Source: Terrabacter aerolatus
Lineage (GTDB): Bacteria > Actinomycetota > Actinomycetes > Actinomycetales > Dermatophilaceae
NCBI RefSeq assembly: GCF_007991735.1
Contig: NZ_BJYX01000011.1
Coordinates: forward strand, 62,001-126,000
DNA: 64,000 bases
Direction: 5' to 3'
The position numbers and the translations under genes were made by a program. Positions 16,521-24,873 of this stretch are shown here, one piece after another (within the stretch, counting starts at the first letter, position 1; every line of letters begins with the position of its first letter). The notes below the pieces were generated by a model. It did not search any database. It was not told the DNA's origin and saw only the letters and a program-made list of their open reading frames with translations.

Positions 16521-17714
16521 GTGCTCTACCGCAAGGGTGCAGACCCCGAAGCCCTCGAGCGCAGCGCGCGCGAGCTCACCGCGTGTGCGGCGGAGGTGGA
16601 CGGCATCCGTTCGACGGGGAGCCGGGCGCTCGCCGCCATCGGACGCTCCTGGGGCGGGGACGACGCCCAGTCCGCCCAGGACAGCTGGCGCGCCACGTCG
16701 GCGTCACTCACGGCCCTGGGGTCCACGCTCGAGTCGATGTCCCGCCGGCTCACCGACAACGCCAGGTCGCAGCGCGGGGCCAGCCAGGCAGGAGCGGGAG
16801 CCCCGGGCCTGCCTGTCCCTCCTGCTCCGGGCCGGCCGTCGGCACTCCTCCCGTGGCTCGGTGGCGCCGTCGTGAGGCCGACGTCGTTCGCCGACCAGGC
16901 GCGCGGCACGTCACCGCGTCCCATCGACCTGACGCTGGCCGACATCGCCGACAACGTCTACCACCCGAGCCGGGTCGACGGCTGGAGCCCGCTCGACGCC
17001 GGCGAGCTCCGCACCCTCGGGATCGACCCTGCCGGGCTCCACACGCGAGACGGCTTCGACGCCGCCGTGTACCGCAATGCGGACGGCCGGTACGTCCTCG
17101 CGTACGCCGGCACGACGACGATGAGCGACTGGCGCACCAACGCGGAGCAGGGCGTCGGGCTGCCGAGCGAACAGCACCTGCGTGCCATCCACCTGGCACA
17201 GGACGTCTCGCGCTCCGTCGGGGCCGAGAACATGGTGATCACCGGCCACTCGCTCGGTGGTGGGCTCGCGAGCACGGCCTCGATCGCGACCGACGTCCCC
17301 GCCGTCACGTTCAACGCAGCCGGCGTCCACCCCCACACGGTGGCCGAGGCCCGGGAGCAGGGGGGCGCCGCCGCGGCCTACTCGCCGGACCAGATCCGCA
17401 ACTACCACGTGCGGGGTGAGATGCTGACGACCCTGCAGAACCCCCTCGGGTCGTTCGTCGACCACGCGCCGCCGGTCGGTGACACGCCGCTCCCCAACGC
17501 CCTCGGCACCCAGATCGCGCTCGACCCCGCCCACGGCCCCGAGATCACGCCGTCGAGGTGGTCCGTGGTCGCCTCGACAGCAGCCCCGAACCTCGCCCCG
17601 GCCATCAGGGGGGTCGACGCCGGACTCGACCTGCTCGGCTGGTCCGTCGGCGCGCACTCGGGCAGCTCGGTCGTCGACGCCATGCAGGCGAGCGCCTACT
17701 TCGGCACGCGCTGA
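16521..17714 (+). CDS. WXG100-like N-terminus fused to a class 3 lipase-like hydrolase
   Basis: 397 residues. Residues 1-90 resemble a WXG100/ESX helical hairpin (LYRKGADPEALERSARELTA, with the turn Trp-Gly-Gly near residue 44). A Pro-rich linker (about 91-115) follows. The rest is an alpha/beta hydrolase of the lipase class 3/DUF2974 kind, with the nucleophile Ser244 in ITGHSLGGGLAS and an early LAYAGTTTMSDWRTN strand. This architecture suggests export by a type VII system and activity on lipid or ester, possibly as a toxin; that role is inference. GGAGG stands five bases before the GTG, which decides the start. No secretion genes or immunity partner are adjacent. Confidence 0.75.
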   Translation: MLYRKGADPEALERSARELTACAAEVDGIRSTGSRALAAIGRSWGGDDAQSAQDSWRATSASLTALGSTLESMSRRLTDNARSQRGASQAGAGAPGLPVPPAPGRPSALLPWLGGAVVRPTSFADQARGTSPRPIDLTLADIADNVYHPSRVDGWSPLDAGELRTLGIDPAGLHTRDGFDAAVYRNADGRYVLAYAGTTTMSDWRTNAEQGVGLPSEQHLRAIHLAQDVSRSVGAENMVITGHSLGGGLASTASIATDVPAVTFNAAGVHPHTVAEAREQGGAAAAYSPDQIRNYHVRGEMLTTLQNPLGSFVDHAPPVGDTPLPNALGTQIALDPAHGPEITPSRWSVVASTAAPNLAPAIRGVDAGLDLLGWSVGAHSGSSVVDAMQASAYFGTR

Positions 17715-17729
17715 CCAGCCACCGAGCGC

Positions 17730-18176
17730 TCAGCCCGCCGCGTGAGCGGCCCGGTCGGCCGCCTCGAGGTCGGTCGGCGTGGGCTCGACGACGTGGCCGG
17801 CATACGGCTCGGGGTGTCGTCGCAGGTACGCCTTGACGTAGGGGCACAGGGCGACGACGGAGCGCCCGGAGGCCACGGTCGCGTCGAGTGCCGTCGACGC
17901 CAGACGGGCGGCCAGTCCCCGACCCTCGTGGTCCGGGCGCACCTCGGTGTGGAAGAAGACGACACGCTCGCGTCCGTCCGCGCCACCGGCGGGGACGACG
18001 GCATAGCTCGCCACGCCGACCACCTCTCCCTGCTCGCGCAGCTCGTACCGGCCGTGGTCGACGCCGAGGGGATGGTCGACGACCTCGACACCGTCGGTGC
18101 CGTCGGTCCCTCCGGCCGTCCCGGGGACCGTTCCGGGGGCCGCCCCGCTCTGCTCCTCACCCGTGCGCTCGCTCAT
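17730..18176 (-). CDS. GNAT family N-acetyltransferase (YjdJ/COG2388-type)
   Basis: 148 residues from the ATG at 18176; an in-frame ATG four codons upstream is possible. After a disordered Gly/Thr-rich leader of about 30 residues comes a small acetyltransferase: RYELREQGEVVGVASYAVVP, VVFFHTEVRPDHEGRGLAAR (acetyl-CoA pyrophosphate loop) and a VVALCPYVKAYLRRHPEPY end, which is the signature of the short COG2388 type. The acceptor is unknown. The gene is divergent from the Sua5/YciO gene with only 26 bases between starts. Confidence 0.85.
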   Translation of the reverse strand: MSERTGEEQSGAAPGTVPGTAGGTDGTDGVEVVDHPLGVDHGRYELREQGEVVGVASYAVVPAGGADGRERVVFFHTEVRPDHEGRGLAARLASTALDATVASGRSVVALCPYVKAYLRRHPEPYAGHVVEPTPTDLEAADRAAHAAG

Positions 18177-18202
18177 GCCTGCCAGCATGGCAGGCTGGGC
18201 CC

Positions 18203-18823
18203 ATGGCGAAGTACTTCGACGTCCACCCGGTGGACCCTCAGCCCCGGGCCATCGGCCAGGCGGTCGAGATCCTGCGGTCGGGCGGCCTCATCGCCTACCC
18301 GACCGACTCCTGCTTCGCACTCGGCTGCTCCCTCGACAACCCCGAGGGCAAGGAGCGGATCCTGCGCGTCCGGCAGCTCGACGACAAGCACCACTTCACG
18401 CTCGTCTGCGCCGACTTCGCCCAGCTGGGACAGTTCGTGCACCTCGACAACTCGGTGTTCCGCGCCATCAAGGCGGTGACGCCCGGCCCGTACACCTTCA
18501 TCCTGCCCGCGACGAAGGAGGTGCCACGGCGGCTGCTGCACGCGAAGAAGAAGACCGTCGGCGTCCGCATCCCCGAGCACCCCGTCGTCCGCGAGCTGCT
18601 CAAGGCCATGGGAGAGCCGATCCTCTCGAGCACCCTGCTCATGCCCGACGACGACGCGCCGATGACCGAGGGCTGGGAGATCAAGGACCGGCTCGACCAC
18701 GTCATCGATGCCGTCATCGACTCGGGGGAGTGTGGCCTCGAGCCGACGACGGTCGTCGACTACTCGGACGGCTACCCCGTCGTGACCCGTGTCGGGGCCG
18801 GCGACCCGAGCCCGTTCGAGTGA
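18203..18823 (+). CDS. Sua5/YciO/YrdC family protein (threonylcarbamoyl-AMP synthase-like)
   Basis: 206 residues covering one YrdC-like domain: GGLIAYPTDSCFALGCSLDN, the KGKERILRVRQ-type loop, AVTPGPYTFILPATKEVP and KTVGVRIPEHPVVRELL. TsaC/Sua5 enzymes make threonylcarbamoyl-AMP for tRNA t6A. The SCFALGC motif and length are closer to the YciO paralogue, which has weak or different activity. A second bona fide TsaC elsewhere would be expected. It is divergent from the GNAT gene; the ATG is at most a few bases from the likely transcription start. Confidence 0.85.
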   Translation: MAKYFDVHPVDPQPRAIGQAVEILRSGGLIAYPTDSCFALGCSLDNPEGKERILRVRQLDDKHHFTLVCADFAQLGQFVHLDNSVFRAIKAVTPGPYTFILPATKEVPRRLLHAKKKTVGVRIPEHPVVRELLKAMGEPILSSTLLMPDDDAPMTEGWEIKDRLDHVIDAVIDSGECGLEPTTVVDYSDGYPVVTRVGAGDPSPFE

Positions 18824-18886
18824 CGCCACGCCCGTCAGCGCGGCCGGCACCTGTCGCCGGAGCCCGTCGTGCTGTTCAATCGGGCC

Positions 18887-20869
18887 ATGAGCCAAGGCGC
18901 CCATGACGTGCGACCGACGACGGAGTCGGTGACCTCGATCCTGTCCGGCCTCGACGAGGCCGACCGCGAGACCATCGAGCTGCGACTGGAGCGCTGGTCC
19001 GACGACCTCGTCGCCGCGCTCACGGTGCTCTACCCCGACCGGGACGTGTCGGCCCTGGCCCTGCGTCTCATCGAGCGCGCCGTCGCGGCGCACCGCGAGC
19101 GGTCGGCTGACCTCAGACGTCTCGACCAGCGACGCCTGCTGCGTCCGGACTGGCTCCAGCAGCCGAGCATGTTCGGCTACGCCTGCTACACCGACCGTTT
19201 CGCCGGCGACCTCGAGGGGCTGCGTGGCCACATCGACTACCTGCGCGACCTCGGTGTCAGCTACCTGCACCTCATGCCACTGCTCCAGCCGCGTGAGGGC
19301 GACAACGACGGTGGCTACGCGGTGCAGGACTACCGCAGCATCAGGGCCGACCTCGGCGACCTGGACGACCTGACCCGTCTCGCGAGCGACTTGCGGGCAC
19401 AGGGCATCTCACTCGTGCTCGACCTGGTGCTCAACCACGTGGCGCGGGAGCACGAGTGGGCCCGGCGGGCCAGGGCGGGGGAGTCGCGCTACCGCGACTA
19501 CTTCCTCGTCTATCCCGACCGGGTCATGCCGGACGCCTACGAGCGCACCCTCCCGGAGGTTTTCCCCGACTTCGCGCCGGGCAACTTCACGTGGGACGAC
19601 ACGCTCCGGGGCTGGGTCTGGACGACGTTCAACGAGTGGCAGTGGGACGTCAACTGGGCCAACCCCGACGTGCTCGTCGAGTACGCCGACATCGTGCTGC
19701 ACCTCGCGAACCTCGGCGTCGAGGTGCTGCGCCTCGACGCCATCGCCTTCACCTGGAAGCGCCTCGGGACCAACTGCCAGAACCAGCCCGAGGTGCACGC
19801 GGTCACCCAGGCCCTGCGGACCGTGGCCCGCATCGCCTGCCCGGCCCTTGCGTTCAAGGCCGAGGCCATCGTGGGGCCCCGTGACCTCGTCCAGTACCTC
19901 GGGCAGGGCGAGCACGCGGGCCGGGTCAGCGACCTCGCCTACCACAACAGCCTCATGGTCCAGGTGTGGTCGATGCTCGCGACGGGGAGCACCGGCCTGA
20001 CGAAGCAGGCGCTCTCTGCCCTGCCGACGACACCTCCCAGCGGTACGTGGATCTGCTACGTGCGCTGTCACGACGACATCGGCTGGGCGATCGACGACGG
20101 CGACGCTGCCGCTGCTGGGCTCGACGGCCACGCCCACCGCCGCTTCCTGTCGAACTGGTACGCCGGCGAGCACCCCGGGTCGTGGTCGCACGGCCTCGTC
20201 TTCCAACACAACCCGGCGACCGGCGACAAGCGCATCAGCGGCACGGCGGCCTCGCTGACCGGCCTCGCCGACGCCGAGGCGCGTGGCGACGCCGAGGCGA
20301 CGGGGCGGTCGCTGGCGCGGCTCTTCCTCGCCCATGCCGTCATCGCCGGGTGGGGCGGCATCCCGGTCGTCTGGAGCGGCGACGAGCTGGGCATGCCGAA
20401 CGACCCGTTCTGGGCACTCGAACGCGGGCACGAGGACGACAACCGGTGGGCGCACCGTGAGCGTCTCGACTGGGCACTGGCGGCCCGTCGCGACGACCTC
20501 GACACGGTGCCGGCCAAGGTGTTCCAGGGCCTGCGCCACCTCGCATCGGTGCGAGCCGGACTGCCGCAGCTGCACGCCGCGGGACCGACGCGGGTCCTGC
20601 TCGAGACGGACGACGGTGTCCTCGCGGTCGCCCGTGCACACCCCAGCGGACCGATGGTGTGCGTCTACAACGTGACCGACACGTGGCGGACCGTCGACCT
20701 GCGCCACTTCACGGACGCCGGCCTGACCCGGCCGTTCGACGCCATCGGGGGCTACCCGGTGTTCGGCGGAGCCGACGGCCCGGCGTCGCTGAGCCCGTAT
20801 GCCGCGTGGTGGGTCATCGACGCACCCGTGGAGGTGCCGCACGCCCCACCACCCGAGCTCCTTGGTTAA
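18887..20869 (+). CDS. Amylosucrase-like alpha-amylase family enzyme (GH13_4)
   Basis: 660 residues. An N-terminal helical domain (about 1-95, [19 protein letters not shown]) typical of amylosucrase precedes the catalytic barrel. The nucleophile is Asp284 (VLRLDAIAF), the acid/base Glu326 (FKAEAIV) and the third acid Asp396 (CHDDIGW). Amylosucrases transfer glucose from sucrose to a glucan or hydrolyse sucrose. The C-terminal beta domain is present ([20 protein letters not shown]). TTCAAT stands six bases before the ATG at 18887; an in-frame GTG at 18869 is less likely. Its stop codon lies inside the fic operator. No other glycogen genes are nearby. Confidence 0.88.
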   Translation: MSQGAHDVRPTTESVTSILSGLDEADRETIELRLERWSDDLVAALTVLYPDRDVSALALRLIERAVAAHRERSADLRRLDQRRLLRPDWLQQPSMFGYACYTDRFAGDLEGLRGHIDYLRDLGVSYLHLMPLLQPREGDNDGGYAVQDYRSIRADLGDLDDLTRLASDLRAQGISLVLDLVLNHVAREHEWARRARAGESRYRDYFLVYPDRVMPDAYERTLPEVFPDFAPGNFTWDDTLRGWVWTTFNEWQWDVNWANPDVLVEYADIVLHLANLGVEVLRLDAIAFTWKRLGTNCQNQPEVHAVTQALRTVARIACPALAFKAEAIVGPRDLVQYLGQGEHAGRVSDLAYHNSLMVQVWSMLATGSTGLTKQALSALPTTPPSGTWICYVRCHDDIGWAIDDGDAAAAGLDGHAHRRFLSNWYAGEHPGSWSHGLVFQHNPATGDKRISGTAASLTGLADAEARGDAEATGRSLARLFLAHAVIAGWGGIPVVWSGDELGMPNDPFWALERGHEDDNRWAHRERLDWALAARRDDLDTVPAKVFQGLRHLASVRAGLPQLHAAGPTRVLLETDDGVLAVARAHPSGPMVCVYNVTDTWRTVDLRHFTDAGLTRPFDAIGGYPVFGGADGPASLSPYAAWWVIDAPVEVPHAPPPELLG

Positions 20870-20886
20870 GGTTATGGCCTAACCTT
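20868..20886. promoter_or_regulatory. Operator AAGGTTA-N5-TAACCTT before fic
   Basis: A perfect 7-base inverted repeat (20868-20874 and 20880-20886, spacer TGGCC) lies 22 bases before the fic start and overlaps the end of the upstream gene. Its position suggests repression of fic, possibly by the C-terminal winged helix of Fic itself. Confidence 0.75.
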
Positions 20887-20907
20887 CATCAAGGAGGAGG
20901 TCGACGC

Positions 20908-22095
20908 ATGGGTGGAGCCTGGCCGTCACTCGGTCGAACCACGGTGCCGTGGCACCCCGTCGCGGGCCTGCTCGAGGTCTCGAGGCGTTCCCTTCGCGCG
21001 ACGCCGGCCTCGTTCGAGGCTGCTGTCGTACCGATGATCGCCGAGGCGGGGCTTGAGCTGTCCGGTGACCTCGCGGCGGACCTCGACGAGGCGACCCGGC
21101 TGCTCGCGGCCTTCGACGCCGGGGGAGCGGGCGAGATCGCACCGTTCGCCTCGGTCCTGCTCCGCTCGGAGAGTGCAGCGAGCTCGCAGATCGAGAACCT
21201 CACGTCATCCTCCCGGGCCCTGGCCGAGGCCGAGATCGGCGAGGGCAACCGGGCCAACGCCGGCCTCATCCTCGCCAACGTGCGCACCATGCAGGCCGCC
21301 CTCGACCTCGCCGGCCGGCTCGACGAGGCGGCCGTCCTCGACATGCACCGAGCCCTCATGGCCCAGCAGGCCCAGCACGTGCCGGGCCGCTGGCGCGACC
21401 AGCAGGTGTGGCTCGGCGGCTCGGCGCTGCACCCCGGCGACGCCGACTACGTGCCGCCGATCGCCTCCGACGTCCCGAACCTCATGGCAGACCTCGTCAC
21501 CTTCATGGACCGGGACGACCTTCCGCCGCTCGCCCTCGCCGCCCTGTCCCACGCCCAGTTCGAGACGATCCACCCCTTCACCGACGGCAACGGCCGAACG
21601 GGTCGCGCACTGCTGCACTCGGTGCTGCTCCACACGGGCGCCATCCGCCGCGTCACGGTGCCGATCTCGGCAGGTCTGCTTGCCATCCGTGACGACTACT
21701 TCGCGGCCCTGACGGCGTACCGCACCGGCGAGGTCGAGCCCATCCTCAGGTGCGTCGCCGAGGCGGCCCGCAACGGGACACGCATCGGCGAACGGCTCGT
21801 CGGAGCGCTCCGCGCCGTGCGCGACGACTGGTCCGACGCCGTCACGGCGCGGGCCGGTTCTGCGTCCTGGGCGGTCCTCGACCTGCTGGTGCGCCAGCCG
21901 GTCGTCACCGCCCGAGTCGTCACCCTCGAGCTGGGCGTCTCGGCCCCCACCGCGCAGACCGCGCTGCGTCGCCTGGTCGAGGACGGTGTCCTGCTCGAGT
22001 CGACCGGACACCGACGCAACCGGGTCTACCGGGCGCCCGCGGTGCTCAGGGCGCTCGACGACTACGCAGAAGGCCTCGGTCGTCGTATAGTCTGA
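20908..22095 (+). CDS. Fic family protein with C-terminal winged-helix domain
   Basis: 395 residues. The Fic core motif HPFTDGNGRTGR starts at His222; it transfers AMP (or another nucleotide moiety) to target hydroxyls. An N-terminal inhibitory helix is present, SSQIEN at residues 92-97 with Glu96 as the expected obstructing glutamate, so this is an intramolecularly inhibited (class II) Fic. The last 90 residues form a winged helix (ARVVTLELGVSAPTAQTALRRL), as in Fic proteins that can bind DNA. AAGGAGGAGG precedes the ATG at 20908. No antitoxin gene is adjacent. It is followed closely by a dif-like site. Confidence 0.9.
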   Translation: MGGAWPSLGRTTVPWHPVAGLLEVSRRSLRATPASFEAAVVPMIAEAGLELSGDLAADLDEATRLLAAFDAGGAGEIAPFASVLLRSESAASSQIENLTSSSRALAEAEIGEGNRANAGLILANVRTMQAALDLAGRLDEAAVLDMHRALMAQQAQHVPGRWRDQQVWLGGSALHPGDADYVPPIASDVPNLMADLVTFMDRDDLPPLALAALSHAQFETIHPFTDGNGRTGRALLHSVLLHTGAIRRVTVPISAGLLAIRDDYFAALTAYRTGEVEPILRCVAEAARNGTRIGERLVGALRAVRDDWSDAVTARAGSASWAVLDLLVRQPVVTARVVTLELGVSAPTAQTALRRLVEDGVLLESTGHRRNRVYRAPAVLRALDDYAEGLGRRIV

Positions 22096-22119
22096 GGAAT
22101 CACCCTGTGCCGCAATCAA

Positions 22120-22147
22120 ATTCGCCGTTAATCGACATTATGAAACT
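22120..22147 (+). repeat. dif-like site 1 (XerC/XerD recombination site), forward
   Basis: The site reads as an 11-base arm, the 6-base centre TCGACA (22131-22136 region) and the arm beginning TTATG. Over 20 bases (22123-22142) it is the reverse complement of site 2 at 24645-24664 except for one base (CGCCGT versus CGCCGA). As I remember it, the actinobacterial dif core is CCGATAAT-nn-ACATTATGTCA; the left arm fits well and the outer right arm is degenerate. It sits between two convergent genes, where an operator would be unexpected. Confidence 0.6.
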
Positions 22148-22172
22148 CGGGCCGCCGGCGGGTCCTACCGGC

Positions 22173-23339
22173 TCACCAGGTCTCGAGCCAGGCTCCGTGC
22201 GGGTGCGCCACCCCGACGATGCGCGCCGGCACCTCGCGCCCCGACACCCAGGACCGTAGGCCGAGCACCGTCGGCCCGGCCTGGGCTCGAGGGTCGTGGG
22301 GCAGGCCCGGAACGCACCTGGGCGGCTCCGCCGTGAACCATGTCAAGCGCGGCACCGAGTCGGCGAGAGCGGACAGCCCGTCGGCGAGCACCAGTCGTCG
22401 CTCCCGCTCCACGTACGTCAGGGCCCACGAGCTGTACACGACCACGTGGTCGCTGCCTCCAGACGCATCGGACTGGACGAGCGCGTCGCCCATGGCCGCA
22501 GCGACGTCGTCGACGAGGTCTCCCGCGCGGACCGGGGGAGGGTTCGCACCCAGCTCGCGCAGCGCGGCATCGAAGCGCTCGACGCGGCCGGGGACGTCGG
22601 GCCACAGGCAGGCACGCAACCAGCGCACCGCGTCCTCGTCTGCGAGGCCCACCGGCTCGCGGTCCACACCTGCGCGGCCCACGACCTGCGGCAGCGGGCG
22701 CAGGGCCGGACGCCCGTCCGAGCGGTCCAGGCCCTCACAGCGCACCCGGGACGAAGGGTTTCCGACCACCGTGCGTCCGCCAGACGGCGGCGTCGTCTCG
22801 ATGCGGTACCGGTCCAGCCCGAGGAGCAGTCCGGCGCTGGCCCCGAGCTCGACGAGGGCGACCCGCGCCTGCTCCGAACCTGCGCCCTCCACCGCCGCCG
22901 CCAGACCGGCCGCGACGTACACGCTCCGGTTGACCTCGTTGGTCTGCGTCGTGCGCGTCGCCACGAGCCGGCGCAGCTCGTCGGCGTGCGCGAGCACCGT
23001 GGTGCGCACGTCGGGCCACGGGTCGCCGGACGGGAGCGCATCCCGCCCGACGATGCTCGCGTACCAGCGCGCCGCCGGCAGGTCAGACCTGCGCAGAACG
23101 AGGTCGTGGAGTGCCGCGAACCACAGCACCGGGCGCGCCTGTCCGGGCTGGGCCGAGACGAGGAGTGCTGCCACCTCGGGGTCCTCGGCGACGCGGCGGC
23201 TCACGGTTCCGTAGAGGGGGAGGGCGGCATACTCGGTCCCGAACTCGTGGAACCGACGGCGGATCCGCTCGAGGCGTCCGGTGCCGACATCGCCATCGTC
23301 GTCGTCGCGGGCCTGCTGACCGTCAGCTGCGGGCGGCAC
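22173..23339 (-). CDS. DUF2332 family protein
   Basis: 388 residues matching the actinobacterial DUF2332 family: RRRFHEFGTEYAALPLYGTV near the N-terminus, NEVNRSVYVAAGLAAAVEGA, VALVELGASAGLLLGLDRYR and VVVYSSWALTYVERERR. The central VELGASAGLNL-like motif resembles a SAM-binding loop, so a methyltransferase-like fold is possible but not shown. Function is unknown. The GTG start is 13 bases from the stop of the RNA methyltransferase gene upstream, so both form one transcription unit. The pair is enclosed by inverted dif-like sites. Confidence 0.82.
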   Translation of the reverse strand: MPPAADGQQARDDDDGDVGTGRLERIRRRFHEFGTEYAALPLYGTVSRRVAEDPEVAALLVSAQPGQARPVLWFAALHDLVLRRSDLPAARWYASIVGRDALPSGDPWPDVRTTVLAHADELRRLVATRTTQTNEVNRSVYVAAGLAAAVEGAGSEQARVALVELGASAGLLLGLDRYRIETTPPSGGRTVVGNPSSRVRCEGLDRSDGRPALRPLPQVVGRAGVDREPVGLADEDAVRWLRACLWPDVPGRVERFDAALRELGANPPPVRAGDLVDDVAAAMGDALVQSDASGGSDHVVVYSSWALTYVERERRLVLADGLSALADSVPRLTWFTAEPPRCVPGLPHDPRAQAGPTVLGLRSWVSGREVPARIVGVAHPHGAWLETW

Positions 23340-23351
23340 TGACGGCCCTCG

Positions 23352-24566
23352 TCACGACAGGCCTGCAGTTCGCCTGCTGCCCAGAGGAATTCGTTCGAGC
23401 AGGACCGCGACCTCGTGGTGCGAGGTCTGCGGGAACATGTCGAACAACCGTGCCTCGACCGCCCTGAGCGACGGCATCGCGGCGAGGTCACGAGCGAGGC
23501 TGTCCACGTTGCAGCTGGAGTAGACCACGTGCTCAGCCGACGACGTCTCGAGCCACGCGGCCAGCCGTGGCCCGATGCCGCGCCGGGGCGGGTTGACGAC
23601 GACGAGGGACGATCGCGGCCGACCGGTGCCGTGGCCACCGACGCCGGGCAGCAACGCCACGTCGGTGGCGTCGCCCACGGTGAACTCGAGGTCGGCTCGC
23701 GTCAGACCTGCTGCCGAGAGGGCCGCGGCGCTGCGGCGGGCCGAGGCGACGGCCTCCGGCGCGATCTCGAGGCCACGCACGACGCGGTCGGTGCGCCCGC
23801 TGGCGATCGCGGCCTGGAGCGCGAACCCACCGACACCGCAGTAGAGGTCGAGGACGACGGAGGGGTCGATGAGTGCCACCCAGTCACGGGCCTGTCGGTA
23901 GAGGGCCGTGGCGACGCCGGTGTTGGTCTGGAAGAAGCTGTTGGGACGCAGGAAGAGCTCGACGTCCGCGAGAGGCATCGTCAGGACGTCCGCCTCGGTG
24001 AGGACGAGCTCGACCTCGCCCTCGGTGACGGCCTTGTGCTCCGGCTGGAGGTTGACCGAGACGACTCGGACACCGGGCAGGGCGCTCTGGAGCGCCGCCA
24101 ACCGGGAGCGGAGCAGGGCCAGGTGCTTCTGGGACCGCAGGACGAACCGGAGCATCGTCTCGCCGCCGGGGGAGTGGGTCAGCAGGACGTGCTTGACCTC
24201 GCCCCGACGTGACGGCACCTCGTAGGGCTCGAGCCCGAGGTCGTCGAGCAGGTCGGCGACGCGGGGCACGAGCTCCGCGAGCCCGGGCTCGTAGAGCCCG
24301 CAGTGGCGCAGGTCGGTCCCGAATCCGTCCCGGTCGAGGATGCCCACGGTGACGGCGCCGGGGGACCCGCCGACGACGAGCTTGGCCTTGTTGCGGAACG
24401 CCGACTCGGCACTGGGGGCCGGGTCGAGCCAGGCGACGTCCGGGGCGACGTCGGCGAGCACGCGCCGGCAGTGCGCGTCCCTGTCGGCGAGCTGCACGGC
24501 ATACGGCACGCCCATCAGGGCACAGGAGCGGCAGCGGCCGGCGTCGAAGTAGTCACACTGCATCAC
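23352..24566 (-). CDS. TrmA/RlmCD-type RNA (uracil-5-)-methyltransferase
   Basis: 404 residues. The N-terminal iron-sulfur cysteines are visible (CDYFDAGRCRSCALMG, with a later Cys in DAHC and CGLY region), followed by the Rossmann methyltransferase: FQTNTGVATALYRQARDWV, VLDLYCGVGGFALQAA (SAM motif I), LVVVNPPRRGIGPRL (motif IV) and YSSCNVDSLARDL with the catalytic Cys. It methylates C5 of a uridine in rRNA; the exact site (U747 or U1939 equivalents) is unresolved, though the length and the missing TRAM domain favour the RlmC type. It is co-oriented with and just upstream of DUF2332. Confidence 0.88.
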   Translation of the reverse strand: MMQCDYFDAGRCRSCALMGVPYAVQLADRDAHCRRVLADVAPDVAWLDPAPSAESAFRNKAKLVVGGSPGAVTVGILDRDGFGTDLRHCGLYEPGLAELVPRVADLLDDLGLEPYEVPSRRGEVKHVLLTHSPGGETMLRFVLRSQKHLALLRSRLAALQSALPGVRVVSVNLQPEHKAVTEGEVELVLTEADVLTMPLADVELFLRPNSFFQTNTGVATALYRQARDWVALIDPSVVLDLYCGVGGFALQAAIASGRTDRVVRGLEIAPEAVASARRSAAALSAAGLTRADLEFTVGDATDVALLPGVGGHGTGRPRSSLVVVNPPRRGIGPRLAAWLETSSAEHVVYSSCNVDSLARDLAAMPSLRAVEARLFDMFPQTSHHEVAVLLERIPLGSRRTAGLS

Positions 24567-24638
24567 GGGACAGGCTACGGCTCAGCGCGGCCCGTCATGA
24601 CCATGAGGGCGGTCCGTGGGGAGGGGCCGCCCAGCGCT

Positions 24639-24666
24639 AAGTGACATAATGTCGATTATCGGCGTT
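24639..24666 (-). repeat. dif-like site 2 (XerC/XerD recombination site), reverse
   Basis: Read on the minus strand it gives CGCCGATAA, centre TCGACA, then TTATGTCAC; on the plus strand the core is 24645-24664. By my recollection of the actinobacterial dif consensus about 24 of 28 positions agree, making it the better of the two sites. It is inverted relative to site 1, so that both TTATG (XerD-type) arms face the enclosed genes. Confidence 0.65.
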
Positions 24667-24745
24667 ATGGGGTGAGCGGAGAGGAGCGAACAGGGCGCGC
24701 CACCGCGGATCCTGCGCACGCGCTCGACTCGTCCGAGGCGCCACG

Positions 24746-24775
24746 AAAAAGGAAGGAGGCGCGACGCCTCCTTCC
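24746..24775 (-). terminator. Strong intrinsic terminator pointing left
   Basis: An 11-base perfect stem (24751-24761 with 24765-24775, loop CGA) is followed on the minus strand by TTTTT (complement of 24746-24750). It would stop leftward transcription before it enters the dif-like site, but no minus-strand gene lies immediately to its right, where helR reads the other way. Confidence 0.8.
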
Positions 24776-24785
24776 ACTTCCAACG

Positions 24786-24816
24786 TATAGCGCACCCCCG
24801 GTCTTGCGGCAAGGCC
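24786..24816 (+). promoter_or_regulatory. Candidate rifamycin-associated element (RAE) with -10 TATAGC
   Basis: An imperfect palindrome at 24800-24816 with perfect CTTGC/GCAAG inner arms and flanking G and C runs matches the rifamycin-associated element as I remember it, the sequence found before rifamycin-inducible resistance genes including helR. TATAGC at 24786-24791 would be the -10, placing the element right at the start of the transcript. Confidence 0.65.
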
Positions 24817-24873
24817 CCCGTCGTGCCCGAGAATCGCTGGCTCGACACCAGCATCCGGGACGGAGCCCGACCT

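Noticed and set aside
22120-24666. Terminal inverted repeats of an insertion sequence
   Set aside because: No transposase is enclosed, no target duplication is visible, and the repeats have the arm-centre-arm structure of dif sites.
24823-24873. GTG at 24823 as the start of helR
   Set aside because: It lies six bases from the RAE palindrome and has no Shine-Dalgarno sequence. GTG 24874 has GGAG at eight bases and gives the expected HelR N-terminus.
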